Of a stretch of DNA of 64,000 nt, positions 1 to 9,657 are shown piece by piece. Within the stretch, counting starts at the first letter, position 1; every line of letters starts with the position of its first letter. Where the stretch lies: NCBI GenBank assembly GCA_001599915.1, contig BCIG01000001.1, forward strand, positions 1,240,001 to 1,304,000, in the 5' to 3' direction. The DNA comes from Symbiotaphrina buchneri (taxonomy: Eukaryota; Ascomycota; Symbiotaphrinales; Symbiotaphrinaceae). The translations under genes were made by a program, and so were the position numbers. Under the pieces are notes generated by a model, which made no database searches, was not told the DNA's origin, and saw only the letters and a program-made list of their open reading frames with translations.

Positions 1-554
1 CTTTTGTGCTTCCTCCTGTGGGGGTTTCCGAAGTTTGTTTCTGCAGCTGCAGTCGTAGTATGCGCCGAGCCCTCAGTCAAGGCGGAGCCACTGACGTCGG
101 CCCTCAAGTCACCCTCAATTTCCGCAACGTCTCCGACAGTTGCTTCATCTGCACCGCTGTGTCTTGATTTTCTCTTCTTGTCTTTCTTCTTCTTTGTACG
201 GTCCTCCTTATCAGCCCTCTCCGGACCGTTGTGTATCTCCTCGCCATTGTTCTGGGTCTCGGCACTTGACGTGTGTACAGAAACGTCCTTTTTTGACTTT
301 CGGGGCTGGCTGCCTGTGGAAGTTGCAGTTTGCGTTGCCTCAGGTGAGCCAGACCTCGCCTCGGAGCCGTTCGCCTCCCTGTTATGCCTTTTCTTGGGCT
401 TCTTAGGCGGGGTGTCGTCCTGAGGAAGAGCATCGTGAGGTGGCACTCGCTTCCGCTTTTTATCCAATGCTTGGGATGCCTGATTAATTTCTGTCTTGGT
501 AGTTGGAGGAAGTTTACTCGGAGGGATGTAACGAGCGTATAAAGGAGTCGCCAT
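1..554 (-). CDS. N-terminal part of a probable Dbp6-like DEAD-box RNA helicase (runs off the window)
   Basis: Reading leftward from the ATG at 554-552 the frame is open to the window edge (184 codons). The protein begins MATPLYARYIPPSKLPP and continues as a lysine-, glutamate- and serine-rich disordered tail with basic nuclear-localisation-like clusters (KKRKR, KKPKKRH, KKKDKKRKSR). No helicase motif is reached before the edge. The YARYIPP start followed by a charged tail recalls fungal Dbp6, a nucleolar ATP-dependent helicase of 60S ribosome assembly, but that rests on memory of the family and the diagnostic core lies outside. It is divergent from GPI3, with 366 bp between the two starts. 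A different nucleolar protein with a basic tail is the main alternative. Confidence 0.5.
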   Translation of the reverse strand, partial: MATPLYARYIPPSKLPPTTKTEINQASQALDKKRKRVPPHDALPQDDTPPKKPKKRHNREANGSEARSGSPEATQTATSTGSQPRKSKKDVSVHTSSAETQNNGEEIHNGPERADKEDRTKKKKDKKRKSRHSGADEATVGDVAEIEGDLRADVSGSALTEGSAHTTTAAAETNFGNPHRRKHK

Positions 555-920
555 TTGAGCCGGCCATGGGATCCGGTTACTCGGGCCCGGTGTTGGTATG
601 GCGACAGAATAAGGGAATAAAAATAACGGATGACGGAGGGGTGTTTTCTCCAAACAAAACGGCCCTTGACCGCCTCCGGCTCCACAGCCTCGGCAGAATC
701 GCCGGAGCCGATTGGTTCTAGAACTTCGTACCACATCTCGACCCTGCCTCGTTACAGCTTTCGCCATCAAGCTCAGCGACCAATGCGACATCTGCAAGGG
801 CCAATGATGGGCGATTTGCTCTCATGAATGACACGCGGACGCTTATAATACGAAGATGAGATATCAGTCAGAGTCGAATAGGCGGCATCGAGCGCAATCT
901 TCCTTCTATCACCCTTCAAG
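555..920. other. Shared promoter between the helicase-like gene and GPI3
   Basis: This 366 bp stretch lies between two divergent starts and must hold both promoters. I see no RNA gene and no convincing ORF; short frames here are shadows. Confidence 0.6.
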
Positions 921-2588
921 ATGCCGTACAACATTGCGTATGAGCTCCTAGGATGGTACCTATTAAGGATATCGTACTGACCGAGCGCAGAATGATTAGT
1001 GACTTCTTCTTCCCGCAGCCAGGTATGGGGATTGATTCCAGAGATCAGCACGTGGGTGTTAATCGGTAATTAGGGGGAGTTGAAAGTCACATATACCAGC
1101 TATCTACCGTAAGCTTGATAAAACACCATTACATGTATTTGACTGACCGTTTGATTTAAAGAAGCTCATAGACCGTGGTCATAAAGTAATAATAATTACA
1201 CACGCTTATGAAGGCCGGACCGGAGTACGATACTTGACCAATGGGCTCAAAGTCTATCATGTTCCATTCTTCGTCATATATCGGGAGTCTACGATGCCGA
1301 CAGTATTTTCTTTCTTTCCAATATTCCGGAACATAGTCATAAGAGAGAGGATAGAGATTGTGCATGGGCATCAGAGCCTCAGCAGTCTGTGTCACGAAGC
1401 TATATTACATGCTCGTACGATGGGCCTGCGGACCGTCTTTACTGACCATTCTTTATTCGGATTTGCAGATGCAGCGAGTATTCTTACCAATAAGCTTCTC
1501 AAATTTACACTGAGCGATGTGGATCATGTGATATGCGTGAGCCATACATGGTAGGATATCTTGCCTCTGCAAGGAAACCTAGTACTGATGTTTGCTATAG
1601 CAAAGAGAATACCGTTCTGAGAGCCTCTCTTGACCCGTTGATGGTGTCAGTGATACCAAATGCTGTGGTTGCTGAGAACTTTCGGCCTTTGAACCATCCC
1701 GCCAGCTCCTCAAAGACTTCAGGTCCAGTCGCTCATGCACAACCGCACCAGATTGGACCCCATGATACGATCACTATCGTGGTGATATCACGGTTATTCT
1801 ACAACAAGGGGACCGACCTACTCATTGCTGTTATACCACGGATCCTGGCTACACATCAGAATGTTCGATTTATTATCGCGGGTTCTGGACCGAAAGCAAT
1901 TGATCTGGAGCAGATGGTTGAAAGGAGAGTTCTGCAGGACAAAGTGGAACTTCTGGGCCCAGTCAGGCACGAAGAAGTTCGCGATGTGATGGTTCGCGGG
2001 CAGATCTATCTGCACCCGTCATTAACGGAGGCATTTGGTACTGTGCTCGTCGAGGCAGCATCATGCGGATTATACGTCGTCTCAACACGAGTAGGCGGCA
2101 TCCCTGAGGTGCTACCGGCACATATGACCACATTCGCCAAACCCGAAGAAGATGACTTGGTGCAGGCGACTGGAAAGGCTATTGCAGCCTTGCGGGCCAA
2201 CAAGATCCGAACGGAACGATTTCACGACCAGGTCCGGACCATGTACAGTTGGACGGATGTAGCGCAGCGAACTGAGCGTGTGTACGATGGGATTTCAGGC
2301 GTCCTTTCTGAAGAAGAGTTCTACGGGTACCAATACGTTGGACGGAGCGACGTGCGGGGTAGGGCTGGAGTACAAAGCTTTGCCCTAATCGATCGCCTGA
2401 AACGGTACTACGGATGCGGTATTTGGGCTGGCAAATTGTTCTGCTTATGTGTTGTGGTGGACTACCTGCTCTTCGTGTTTCTGGAGCTTTGGGCGCCTCG
2501 AGCAGGTATCGATATTGCCAGAGACTGGCCAAAGAAAGAGAGAATTGAGGAGGTGGATGCGGCAGCCTCTAAGAAAAGGAGGAGATGA
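921..2588 (+). CDS. gpi3: GPI3/PIG-A, catalytic subunit of GPI-GlcNAc transferase
   Basis: The enzyme transfers GlcNAc from UDP-GlcNAc to phosphatidylinositol on the ER surface, the first step of GPI-anchor synthesis. Exons: 921-937, 991-1022, 1074-1108, 1162-1550 and 1601-2588, giving 486 aa, close to human PIG-A. The first three exons (17, 32 and 35 nt) join to [18 protein letters not shown] and the HIYQLST segment, the conserved N-terminus. The family's glycosyltransferase signature follows: [21 protein letters not shown], and an E-x7-E in EAFGTVLVE within the donor-binding half. Near the end a hydrophobic segment (about residues 430-455) fits the family's single membrane anchor, followed by a basic KKRRR tail. 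All splice phases agree and every intron is GT..AG. Identification is very secure; the start at 921 is favoured because it gives the usual short N-terminus. Confidence 0.95.
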
Positions 2589-3491
2589 TGATGATGTGAA
2601 GGAAATGCTTCTTTTCTGTATCCGGAACGCTTTGCATGATACCATGGCTCGGGATCGCATTTGCGGAGGCGTTGGGCAAGCAGCATGAATTCTTGAAGGT
2701 GCTGCCGATTTACTGCGATATTAAAAAATAATATCATGCGCACCAACGTTGCTTGAGTACCTTGTGGAAACCAAAGTGTACTGCCACTAACTCACATTCG
2801 AAACTCCGTATTTCTTTGCCGATGCTCCGAGCTCGTGTTTGCTTACCCAGTAAAGCTATTCGTGCCGTGATGGATACGAAGTGCGTTTCATAGTTGCGTG
2901 ATGCAGGCAGAACCGAAGAAGGGATTGATTGGCGACATGGGCCATGCGGCCATGCGAGTGACGTACCTTAGCGGGTAATTTCCTCCGTCTTGGCAAAGAT
3001 TGCAGCGTCGCAGCCCATGCGGCGTCTTCTAGGAGTCTTGTTGGTGTGATCGGATGGACCGGTCGCTCCAGCCGGTCTCTACCCGCTTCTGGCATTCTCC
3101 ACATCGAACTTAACTTTTAGTCTGGCAATTTCACGGAAGGTGTCGATCTTTACCTGCTGCATCAATCTCCATCCCTCACTGCCATCCTCCATCATCCTCC
3201 ACCGCCACCCCGGACCACCGCCCAATGTCGATATCACCTGTCACTTCGGACGCGTGCGCATTCACTCACCATCCGCCTGTACCATTCACATGACCCAACT
3301 GCTAGCGAATTCTGCGCAATTCCACATGCCTTTCGCTCCTTCAGAGTCATCGCTGCGTTCCTTCCACGACTGACTCAACCAACCTTAAGCGAATTCCGAT
3401 ATTATACTCTTCATCAACCACCACAGTTGCAGTCCACCTTCGGAAGCACTTGAAGTCAAGAGTTCGCTGCGCGAGTGCCATCCTCGCGACA
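2589..3491. other. Intergenic region, promoter of the GNAT gene
   Basis: No gene or RNA recognised. From about 3165 to 3235 the plus strand is rich in C and T, as is common in fungal core promoters just upstream of a start. Confidence 0.5.
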
Positions 3492-4385
3492 ATGTCGACA
3501 GAATTTATTTCGTTCCAGCCCCCTCCGGGCAACCTCATTGCGAAGTACGACCGCTCCAAGCCGTCAGACCAACAGGACACAGAGATTCCTGCGACATTCA
3601 AGGAAGCCATGGCCATCCGTGAAGCGGTCTTCGTCCACGAGCAAGGTGTTCCCCTCGAGAACGAGCTAGATGCCGATGACCCACGCTCCTTCCACTGGGT
3701 TGTCTATGCCTCGGTGTCCGCGAGCTCGCCGACTGAGAATGGGCACACAGCTCAGTGGGATTCGTACTCGTTCAACAACAACAACAACGGTGCCTCAACA
3801 GATGTGCACCCGACCAAACCACCGAAGACGAATCGCATTCCCGTGGGCACAATCCGCCTCGTACCACCCCCACACCCACCTCATCCGGCTCCGCACTCAG
3901 AGCACAAAATCGACAATGCGGAAGCCTCTCCTTCCTCGCCTACATCTCTATCTTCGGGCCGTTCATCCCCGCCGAATCATGCACATGCTGGTGGCCCGCA
4001 CGAGCCATACGTCAAGCTAGGTCGTTTGGCTGTACTGTCCGAATACAGAGGCTTAGGTCTTGCACGTCTACTGGTGAAGAGCGCTCTTCAGTGGGCATCG
4101 GAACATGCAGATGACATTACGCCTCCGGCAGACCCGGCAAGGATGGAACGAGTGAAGGCCGGCGTTGATGCTGCAATTGCCGATGGCGAAGAATTGGGCA
4201 AGTGGAAGGGCGCAGTCCTGATCCATGCACAGAGTGCAGTACAAGGCTGGTGGGCAAAATTTGGCTTCGTCAAGGATGACGGGATGGGCACTTGGGATGA
4301 GGAAGGCATCGAGCATGTGGGCATGTGGAAGAGAGTCGAGATCCAGGACAAGGGAATGAACAGCAGGAAGAGCAGCGTCGCTTGA
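3492..4385 (+). CDS. GNAT-family N-acetyltransferase
   Basis: Intronless, 297 aa from the ATG at 3492, which has a good start context (GCGACAATG). The N-terminal third carries AIREAVFVHEQGVP, typical of GNAT proteins of the ElaA/Gna1-like type. A low-complexity insert follows, with a run of asparagines and a Pro/His/Ser-rich stretch (about residues 95-165). The acetyl-CoA-binding core is LGRLAVLSEYRGLGLARLL (about residues 176-195), holding the R-G-x-G-x-A loop, and a late WWAKFGFVKDDG matches the usual C-terminal strand. The substrate cannot be told from sequence. A longer frame with a non-ATG start upstream is not needed. The family is clear, the function open. Confidence 0.85.
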   Translation: MSTEFISFQPPPGNLIAKYDRSKPSDQQDTEIPATFKEAMAIREAVFVHEQGVPLENELDADDPRSFHWVVYASVSASSPTENGHTAQWDSYSFNNNNNGASTDVHPTKPPKTNRIPVGTIRLVPPPHPPHPAPHSEHKIDNAEASPSSPTSLSSGRSSPPNHAHAGGPHEPYVKLGRLAVLSEYRGLGLARLLVKSALQWASEHADDITPPADPARMERVKAGVDAAIADGEELGKWKGAVLIHAQSAVQGWWAKFGFVKDDGMGTWDEEGIEHVGMWKRVEIQDKGMNSRKSSVA

Positions 4386-5367
4386 GCACATACGGCAACA
4401 CGGAGGAATTTGCATGCATTATGATTCATGGTTATAGATGGTTGGCGTTGGGTTCTAAATGGGCATCGGACATCAGATACCCAAGGTTATCTTTCAGACT
4501 GTTGTTAGAACCTTAGCTGGCGGATGCCGCAACTTCTATCACTGAGGCTTTCATGCCCATTTCAACGCTTCGTTTCATCACGTAGAAGATCCCGACCACT
4601 TGTGTTAGCCGTGACTTTCTGATATCGCCGGAAGTTTGGTGAACCTCCTACGAAGGAGTGTGATCTCGCAAAATGATTCCGAGGATCAACTGCAGATCCC
4701 ATCGTCGATCGGCAGTGCCAGTGTTTCAACCCCGCAACACACAGCCCCCAGCCGAGGGTTCGTTCGTAATCCGTACAACGCACGCTCCAGTTGGGCCCCA
4801 AGCGAGCGGGCCCTGTTTTTGTGATACGGAGCCGGGCTTTCCCCCTTGTACGAGTATAGAATTACTTTGTACACAGACCCCAGATGGACGGAAGATGATA
4901 TTTTATTGAGAATATCATAGCTGTTCCATGCATCTAAGTTGAACTGCATCAGAGGCGAGGCCGTCTTCCGTCTAAGAGCAGGGTAGCAGCGTCCTCGGAC
5001 CCGTTTCGAGCGGAAAGAGGGCCGGATCTTCCTGCCATGATGGCTCTAGCGTTAACTCCGTGTCCCTGCATGCCGTCAAGGGCAATGGTACCCCGCCATC
5101 CCACATAACAGTCCCGTCTTGTTCGCTCAAAAGCAATCACAAACGCTGATCGCAATAGTGACTATCGTCACATTTTCCTGACCCTGAATGTGAATGTACC
5201 CGCCAGTGACTGGGAAATATTCATCCACAGAGCTGTGAGCAATAGGAGCTCAGTCCAATGAACGAGGGAATCCCTGACAGCCTGCCGTCGATTCATCACT
5301 GAGGCTGGTTTTGGTTGCGTCCGAAGACCCTGTGCAAGGGTATCATAATAATCACCAGTGACATAAT
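4386..5367. other. Intergenic, no gene seen
   Basis: 982 bp between two same-strand genes. Only short frames with no recognisable protein; no tRNA-like or repeated structure noticed. Confidence 0.5.
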
Positions 5368-6566
5368 ATGAAAATCGAACAGGTCAGTCTGGTACTCGAG
5401 GATCTACTCATCACAACAGCTAAATTGCCATGTCCCCTGCAGCTCTGGGTCTACCCAATCAAGTCCCTGCGGGGCACCTCTCTCACATCCGCCCAGCTCA
5501 ATCGTGATGGTTTCCGATACGACCGGACCTTCATGCTACTCAAGGTTCACGATGGCGACCTCACTTCCCCAGCGCCCTCACAGCGGCGCCTCGAAAATAT
5601 GCACATCTCGACCTTTTCGTCCATGGCGCTGTTCACTGCGGCGCTACAAGCCGATCAAGGCAAAGTTCGTGTGGAATACCGCGCTCCTCCTGGAGAGAAG
5701 GTGACGGATACGCTCGACGTGGACCTAGAGCCGGATACGGATGGTCTGGAAAAGATTGAGGTGGTGATGCACCACAGTCCAACGGAAGCGTACGACATGG
5801 GCGAGACTTTCAACGCTTGGTTCTCAAAGCACTTTGGGTTCAAGGTCATTTTCGCATACCTAGGTTCTAATCGGCGTCCAATTCTCGGTAACGTCCCGCC
5901 GAATGCGATCCATAAAACGAAAGAAAGTGAGAAAGCAGCCGAGTCTGCAAGGAACGGCTGGCTGTCGACCCTGACTGCGCCATTGTCCTATCTCACTGGC
6001 TCTAATACAGAGAAGGAGGAGATCACCTTTGCCGACGTCGCGCCATATCTGGTCTGCTCTCTTACGTCCCTGGCCGATGTGTCCAGCCGCCTTCCGGAAG
6101 GTGAGGAGATGGACATCACCAAATTCCGGCCCAACATCATCCTGTCAGGAGCACCGGAGGCTTACGAAGAGGACTATTGGGCTGGCCTGGCCGTGAAGAA
6201 GAACGCGGGAGGGGAATCAGAGAATGCCAGCAAGGACACGAGCATCATTCTCACGCAGAACTGCGGGAGGTGCACCAGCATCAACGTCAATTACGGCACC
6301 GGAAAAGCTGGCGAAGGCGAGGCTGGCAAGGTGCTGAAGAAGCTCATGAAAGATCGTCGCGTGGACAAGGGGACCAAGTATAGCCCTGTCTTCGGCCGGT
6401 ATGGGTTCGTGAGCCCGGAGAGTGCGGGCAATGTGGTCACCGTTGGAGATGAGGTTGAGGTGACGAAGAGGAATAGTGAGAGGAGTGCTTTTTGTGAGTT
6501 GTCTGAGATATATTTTGCGATGGATACGAACTGACAAAAGTGGCAGACTGGCCTGGCCTCACTTGA
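5368..6566 (+). CDS. MOSC-domain protein (mARC-like molybdenum-cofactor enzyme)
   Basis: Three exons, 5368-5382, 5443-6493 and 6547-6566, encode 361 aa. The first intron (60 nt, GTCAGT..CTGCAG) is in frame and open, but removing it restores MKIEQLWVYPIKSLRG, the standard start of MOSC N-terminal barrel proteins. The last intron (53 nt, GTGAGT..GGCAG, with AACTGAC branch site) gives the family-like ending FYWPGLT instead of a divergent tail. The MOSC core has ILTQNCGRCTSINVNYGTG with cysteines near residues 279 and 282, matching the metal-ligand cysteine region of mARC proteins, and a C-terminal GRYGF segment. Such proteins bind the molybdenum cofactor and reduce N-hydroxylated compounds; the specific substrate is unknown here. 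Left unspliced the frame would predict 388 aa with two wrong segments. Confidence 0.87.
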
Positions 6567-7073
6567 GCTTGAATCCGTTCCGTACCAACGCCGGTGAAAT
6601 CCGGTGAGACCTGGCTAATGGCGCAGGAATAGCGTGCACTGATAGATACCCTTCTGCCGATTATATATATTTCCTCTCGATTTCAACCTGTATGTTTCTG
6701 GGAGTCTTGGTGTTCCGCACAGCTCTAAGAGACGGGCAGAAGTGGAGTTTTATGATGTTGTGGCAGCAAACATAGAACAGTGTCCACCCTCTTCAGGGGC
6801 AATTGTCTTTCGGAGGTCCTAGTGACCAATGAGGAAATATAATTCTATAACTATTACTTCCATATAACCATCTCCCTTCCGAGGATGCTGCACCCGGCCC
6901 TCCACCCCCGCTCGTGCACAACGCCCCTCTAGCGATACCCAACCCACCCCACCCTTATCGGCCCCTTATCTACCTTACCGCTGCCCATCAAACGGAACAT
7001 CCCGCCCCCGAATTTTCCTAGTTTTCTTTCATTGATATATTGTAATTAGGGCAAAACCGTCAACCTTTGCGCC
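6567..7073. other. Intergenic upstream of tRNA-Arg
   Basis: No gene seen. A C-rich tract at about 6885-7010 on the plus strand precedes the tRNA. Confidence 0.5.
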
Positions 7074-7207
7074 GGCCTCGTGGCCTAATGGTAAGGCGTC
7101 AGATTTCGGTGTCACGTGACAGTCACCTGATCTTCACTGGGTGCTTAAACGCCTGGATCCACTTTGCTGTTCTCTGAAGATTGAGGGTTCGAGCCCCTTC
7201 GAGGTCG
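7074..7207 (+). tRNA. tRNA-Arg (anticodon TCG) with a 62-nt intron
   Basis: The acceptor stem GGCCTCG (7074-7080) pairs with CGAGGTC (7200-7206), with one G-T pair and discriminator G at 7207. The D arm is GCCT..AGGC, the anticodon stem TCAGA (7099-7103) pairs with TCTGA (7173-7177), and the T arm has loop TTCGAGC (7188-7194). The anticodon TCG is at 7106-7108. The intron (7110-7171) follows position 37, the only place nuclear tRNA introns are found, and begins with a 12-bp perfect palindrome at 7110-7121. Six T residues follow the gene. It reads CGA codons. The intron is long for a nuclear tRNA. Confidence 0.9.
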
Positions 7208-7213
7208 TTTTTT
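7208..7213 (+). terminator. RNA polymerase III T-run terminator
   Basis: Six T residues start one base after the tRNA discriminator, the normal Pol III stop signal. Confidence 0.85.
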
Positions 7214-7835
7214 GCCCCTTGTCTATAAGAGGTTCTGTAATTTTTTGTTCTGGGAGAGGGGAGCTGGGACCCATTTTTTTCCTTTTTGTTTTTGGAATCG
7301 GGGATGGTTTGCTGTCGTTTATTTTCGTATACTGTTGTTTCATTTTCAACGTGGTAAACTGTTGTGAGGGCACGAAGAGGGGTGATGCCATCAGAAAGGC
7401 GCGGGACGGCCGGGCCTCGGGCCCGATGGCCAATCTACGCTGGAAGGGGCAGCTCGACTCTGATAGCGATTCGAGACATGCGACTGATAAACCGCCGATT
7501 CCTGGAAATGGAGGATTGGTAATATGATTTGCTTTTTGGATGCTGCACCTTTCTTTCTGTTTATGAATATCAATACGAGAACTATTTGAGATCGACTTGT
7601 TAGTGACCTGAACCAATTGGGATCTTTCCTTGGGGATTAAGAAAGTCAAGGAGGATATACCGGGTCGTCATTCATTGTTGATACCCAGATCCCGATAACC
7701 TGAGATTCTATTTGTAGTTCATTCACAATCTGTTTTGCTTAAAGTTTTTCAAAATAGATTCGAACTCGTGTTTTCAAGTTGAATTTTGATCAACTGTTTT
7801 ATTATCTCTCCTGCAAATATCTCTCGATTTTCACC
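7214..7835. other. Intergenic, promoter and leader of the aminotransferase
   Basis: No gene recognised. A minus-strand frame at about 7134-7649 overlaps the tRNA and has no protein-like features. Confidence 0.5.
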
Positions 7836-9657
7836 ATGCCTCCATCAGCCGTCGAGACATCCACCGAGCCCCTGATCACGGCCAAGCAAAAACTCTCCAA
7901 TGCACTGCATCGCAATACGCGTGCCGCACCGCTGGAAGCCGTAAGTGCTTCAGGCCACTACATCAGCCTGGCCAACGGGCAGAACATCTTCGATGCCACC
8001 GGCGGACCGGCGGTAAGCTGTATCGGGCACGGCAACGCGCGGGTCCAGAAAGCCGTCATGGAGCAGATGAGCAAGATCTCCTACACGCACTCGGTCTACT
8101 TCACCAGTAGCGCGTTCGAAGGGCTCTCAAAGCACCTGATCGACTCGACGGGCGGGGAGATGTCCAAGGCGTTCATCGTCTGCTCAGGTACTCCCCCAAC
8201 CCCTGCTCCCTACCTCTGAAGCGCACGCAACCTCAGTTGCTGACTCCCCGGTAACAGGCTCGGAAGCAATGGAGGCGGCGATGAAGCTCGCCCGGCAGTA
8301 CTTCATGGAACTGTCCCCTCCGCAACCCAAACGCTTCAAGTTCATTGCCCGCGAGGAATCGTTCCACGGCTCGACGCTCGGCGCGCTGTCCATTGGTGGG
8401 CACCGCGCCCGCCGAGCCTTGTTCGAGCCCATGCTCCTGACCAACATCGGGCGTGTCTCGGCGTGCAATGCGTACCGCGGCATGGGCGGCCTCTCGGAAG
8501 AGGAGTATGTCGCTAAGCTGGCGAAGGAGCTGGACGAGGAGTTCCAGCGCCTAGGCCCGGACACGGTCTGTGCCTTTGTGGCGGAACCGGTCGTTGGTGC
8601 GGTATGTCTTCTGATTCGCACCGTTTGGATTCGGACACCGTCAAGCTGATATGTTTCGGCGATAGGCTCTTGGCTGCGTCCCCGCGGTGCCGGGGTATTT
8701 CAAGGCCATGAAGGCCGTCTGTGAGAAATACGGCGCGCTGCTGATCATGGACGAGGGTATTTACCCTTCCAGATCTCCTCTGAACCACTTTTTGAACCGT
8801 TTCTGACATCTGGCAGTTATGTGCGGCATGGGCCGTTCCGGCACGCTCCACGCGTGGCAGCAAGAAGGCGTAGCCCCCGACCTGCAAACGATCGGCAAGG
8901 GCCTCGGCGGCGGGTACGCTGCCATCGCGGGGCTGCTGATCAACCAGCGCGTCGTCGACGCCTTGGACAAAGGCACTGGGTACGTATTTGCACCTGGCCT
9001 TCCCCTGTTCCGCCCCCTCCTTTCATAGCCCGGTCAGTTGACGAGCAGCGTGCCCCAGAGCGTTCATGCACGGACATACGTATCAGGGACATACCGTCGC
9101 CTGCGCCTCGTCCCTCGAGGTCCAGCGCATCATTGCCGAGCAGGGCCTTGTTGAGAACTGCGCCGCCATGGGCAAGTACATGGCGCAGCTGCTGCATGCA
9201 AGCCTAGACAGCCACCCGCACGTCGGCGATATCAGAGGCAAGGGTCTCTTTTGGGGCGTAAGTTTCTGCTCTCATCCCCTCTGAGCCGTCCTCTTTCTAT
9301 CTTCCTTTCCCCCTAGAAACGTCAATCCCACCGCAGACCACCATCAATCTCTATCCCCCCGCTCCTCTTCGTGCCACTAACTTCCCTGCGCAGATCGAGT
9401 TCGTCCAGGACAAAGCCACCAAAGAGCCGTTCCCGCGCTCGGCGGGCATCGCCGACGCCATCTCGAGCAAGGGCTTCGAGCCGGGCTACGACATAGAGGT
9501 TTACCCGGGCACGGGCTCGGTGGATGGCGTGCTGGGCGACCATGTCATCCTCTCGCCGGCGTATAATATCACCAGGACAGAGGTTGAGCATGTGGTGGAT
9601 ACGGTGGCGCGGATTGTGCAGGATGTGTTTAAGGAGGGGAAGGGTGCTGTTGCGTGA
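7836..9657 (+). CDS. Class-III PLP-dependent aminotransferase
   Basis: Six exons, 7836-8187, 8258-8601, 8666-8756, 8817-8979, 9059-9257 and 9394-9657, join in consistent phase to 470 aa, the usual length for the class. The fold-type-I landmarks are present: GGPAVSCIGHGN early, GSEAMEAAMKLAR for phosphate binding (reached only after the first splice), SFHGSTLGALS, the cofactor aspartate in LIMDEVMCGMGRSG, and the PLP lysine near residue 290 in TIGKGLGGGY. HTYQGH follows, matching the conserved H-T-F/Y-x-G-H block. The family includes omega-amino acid:pyruvate, ornithine and diaminopelargonate aminotransferases; sequence alone does not decide between them. No targeting peptide is obvious, so a cytosolic enzyme is likely. 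Confidence 0.92.

Noticed and set aside
773-1395. Minus-strand frames over the start of GPI3
   Set aside because: Antisense to conserved GPI3 exons.
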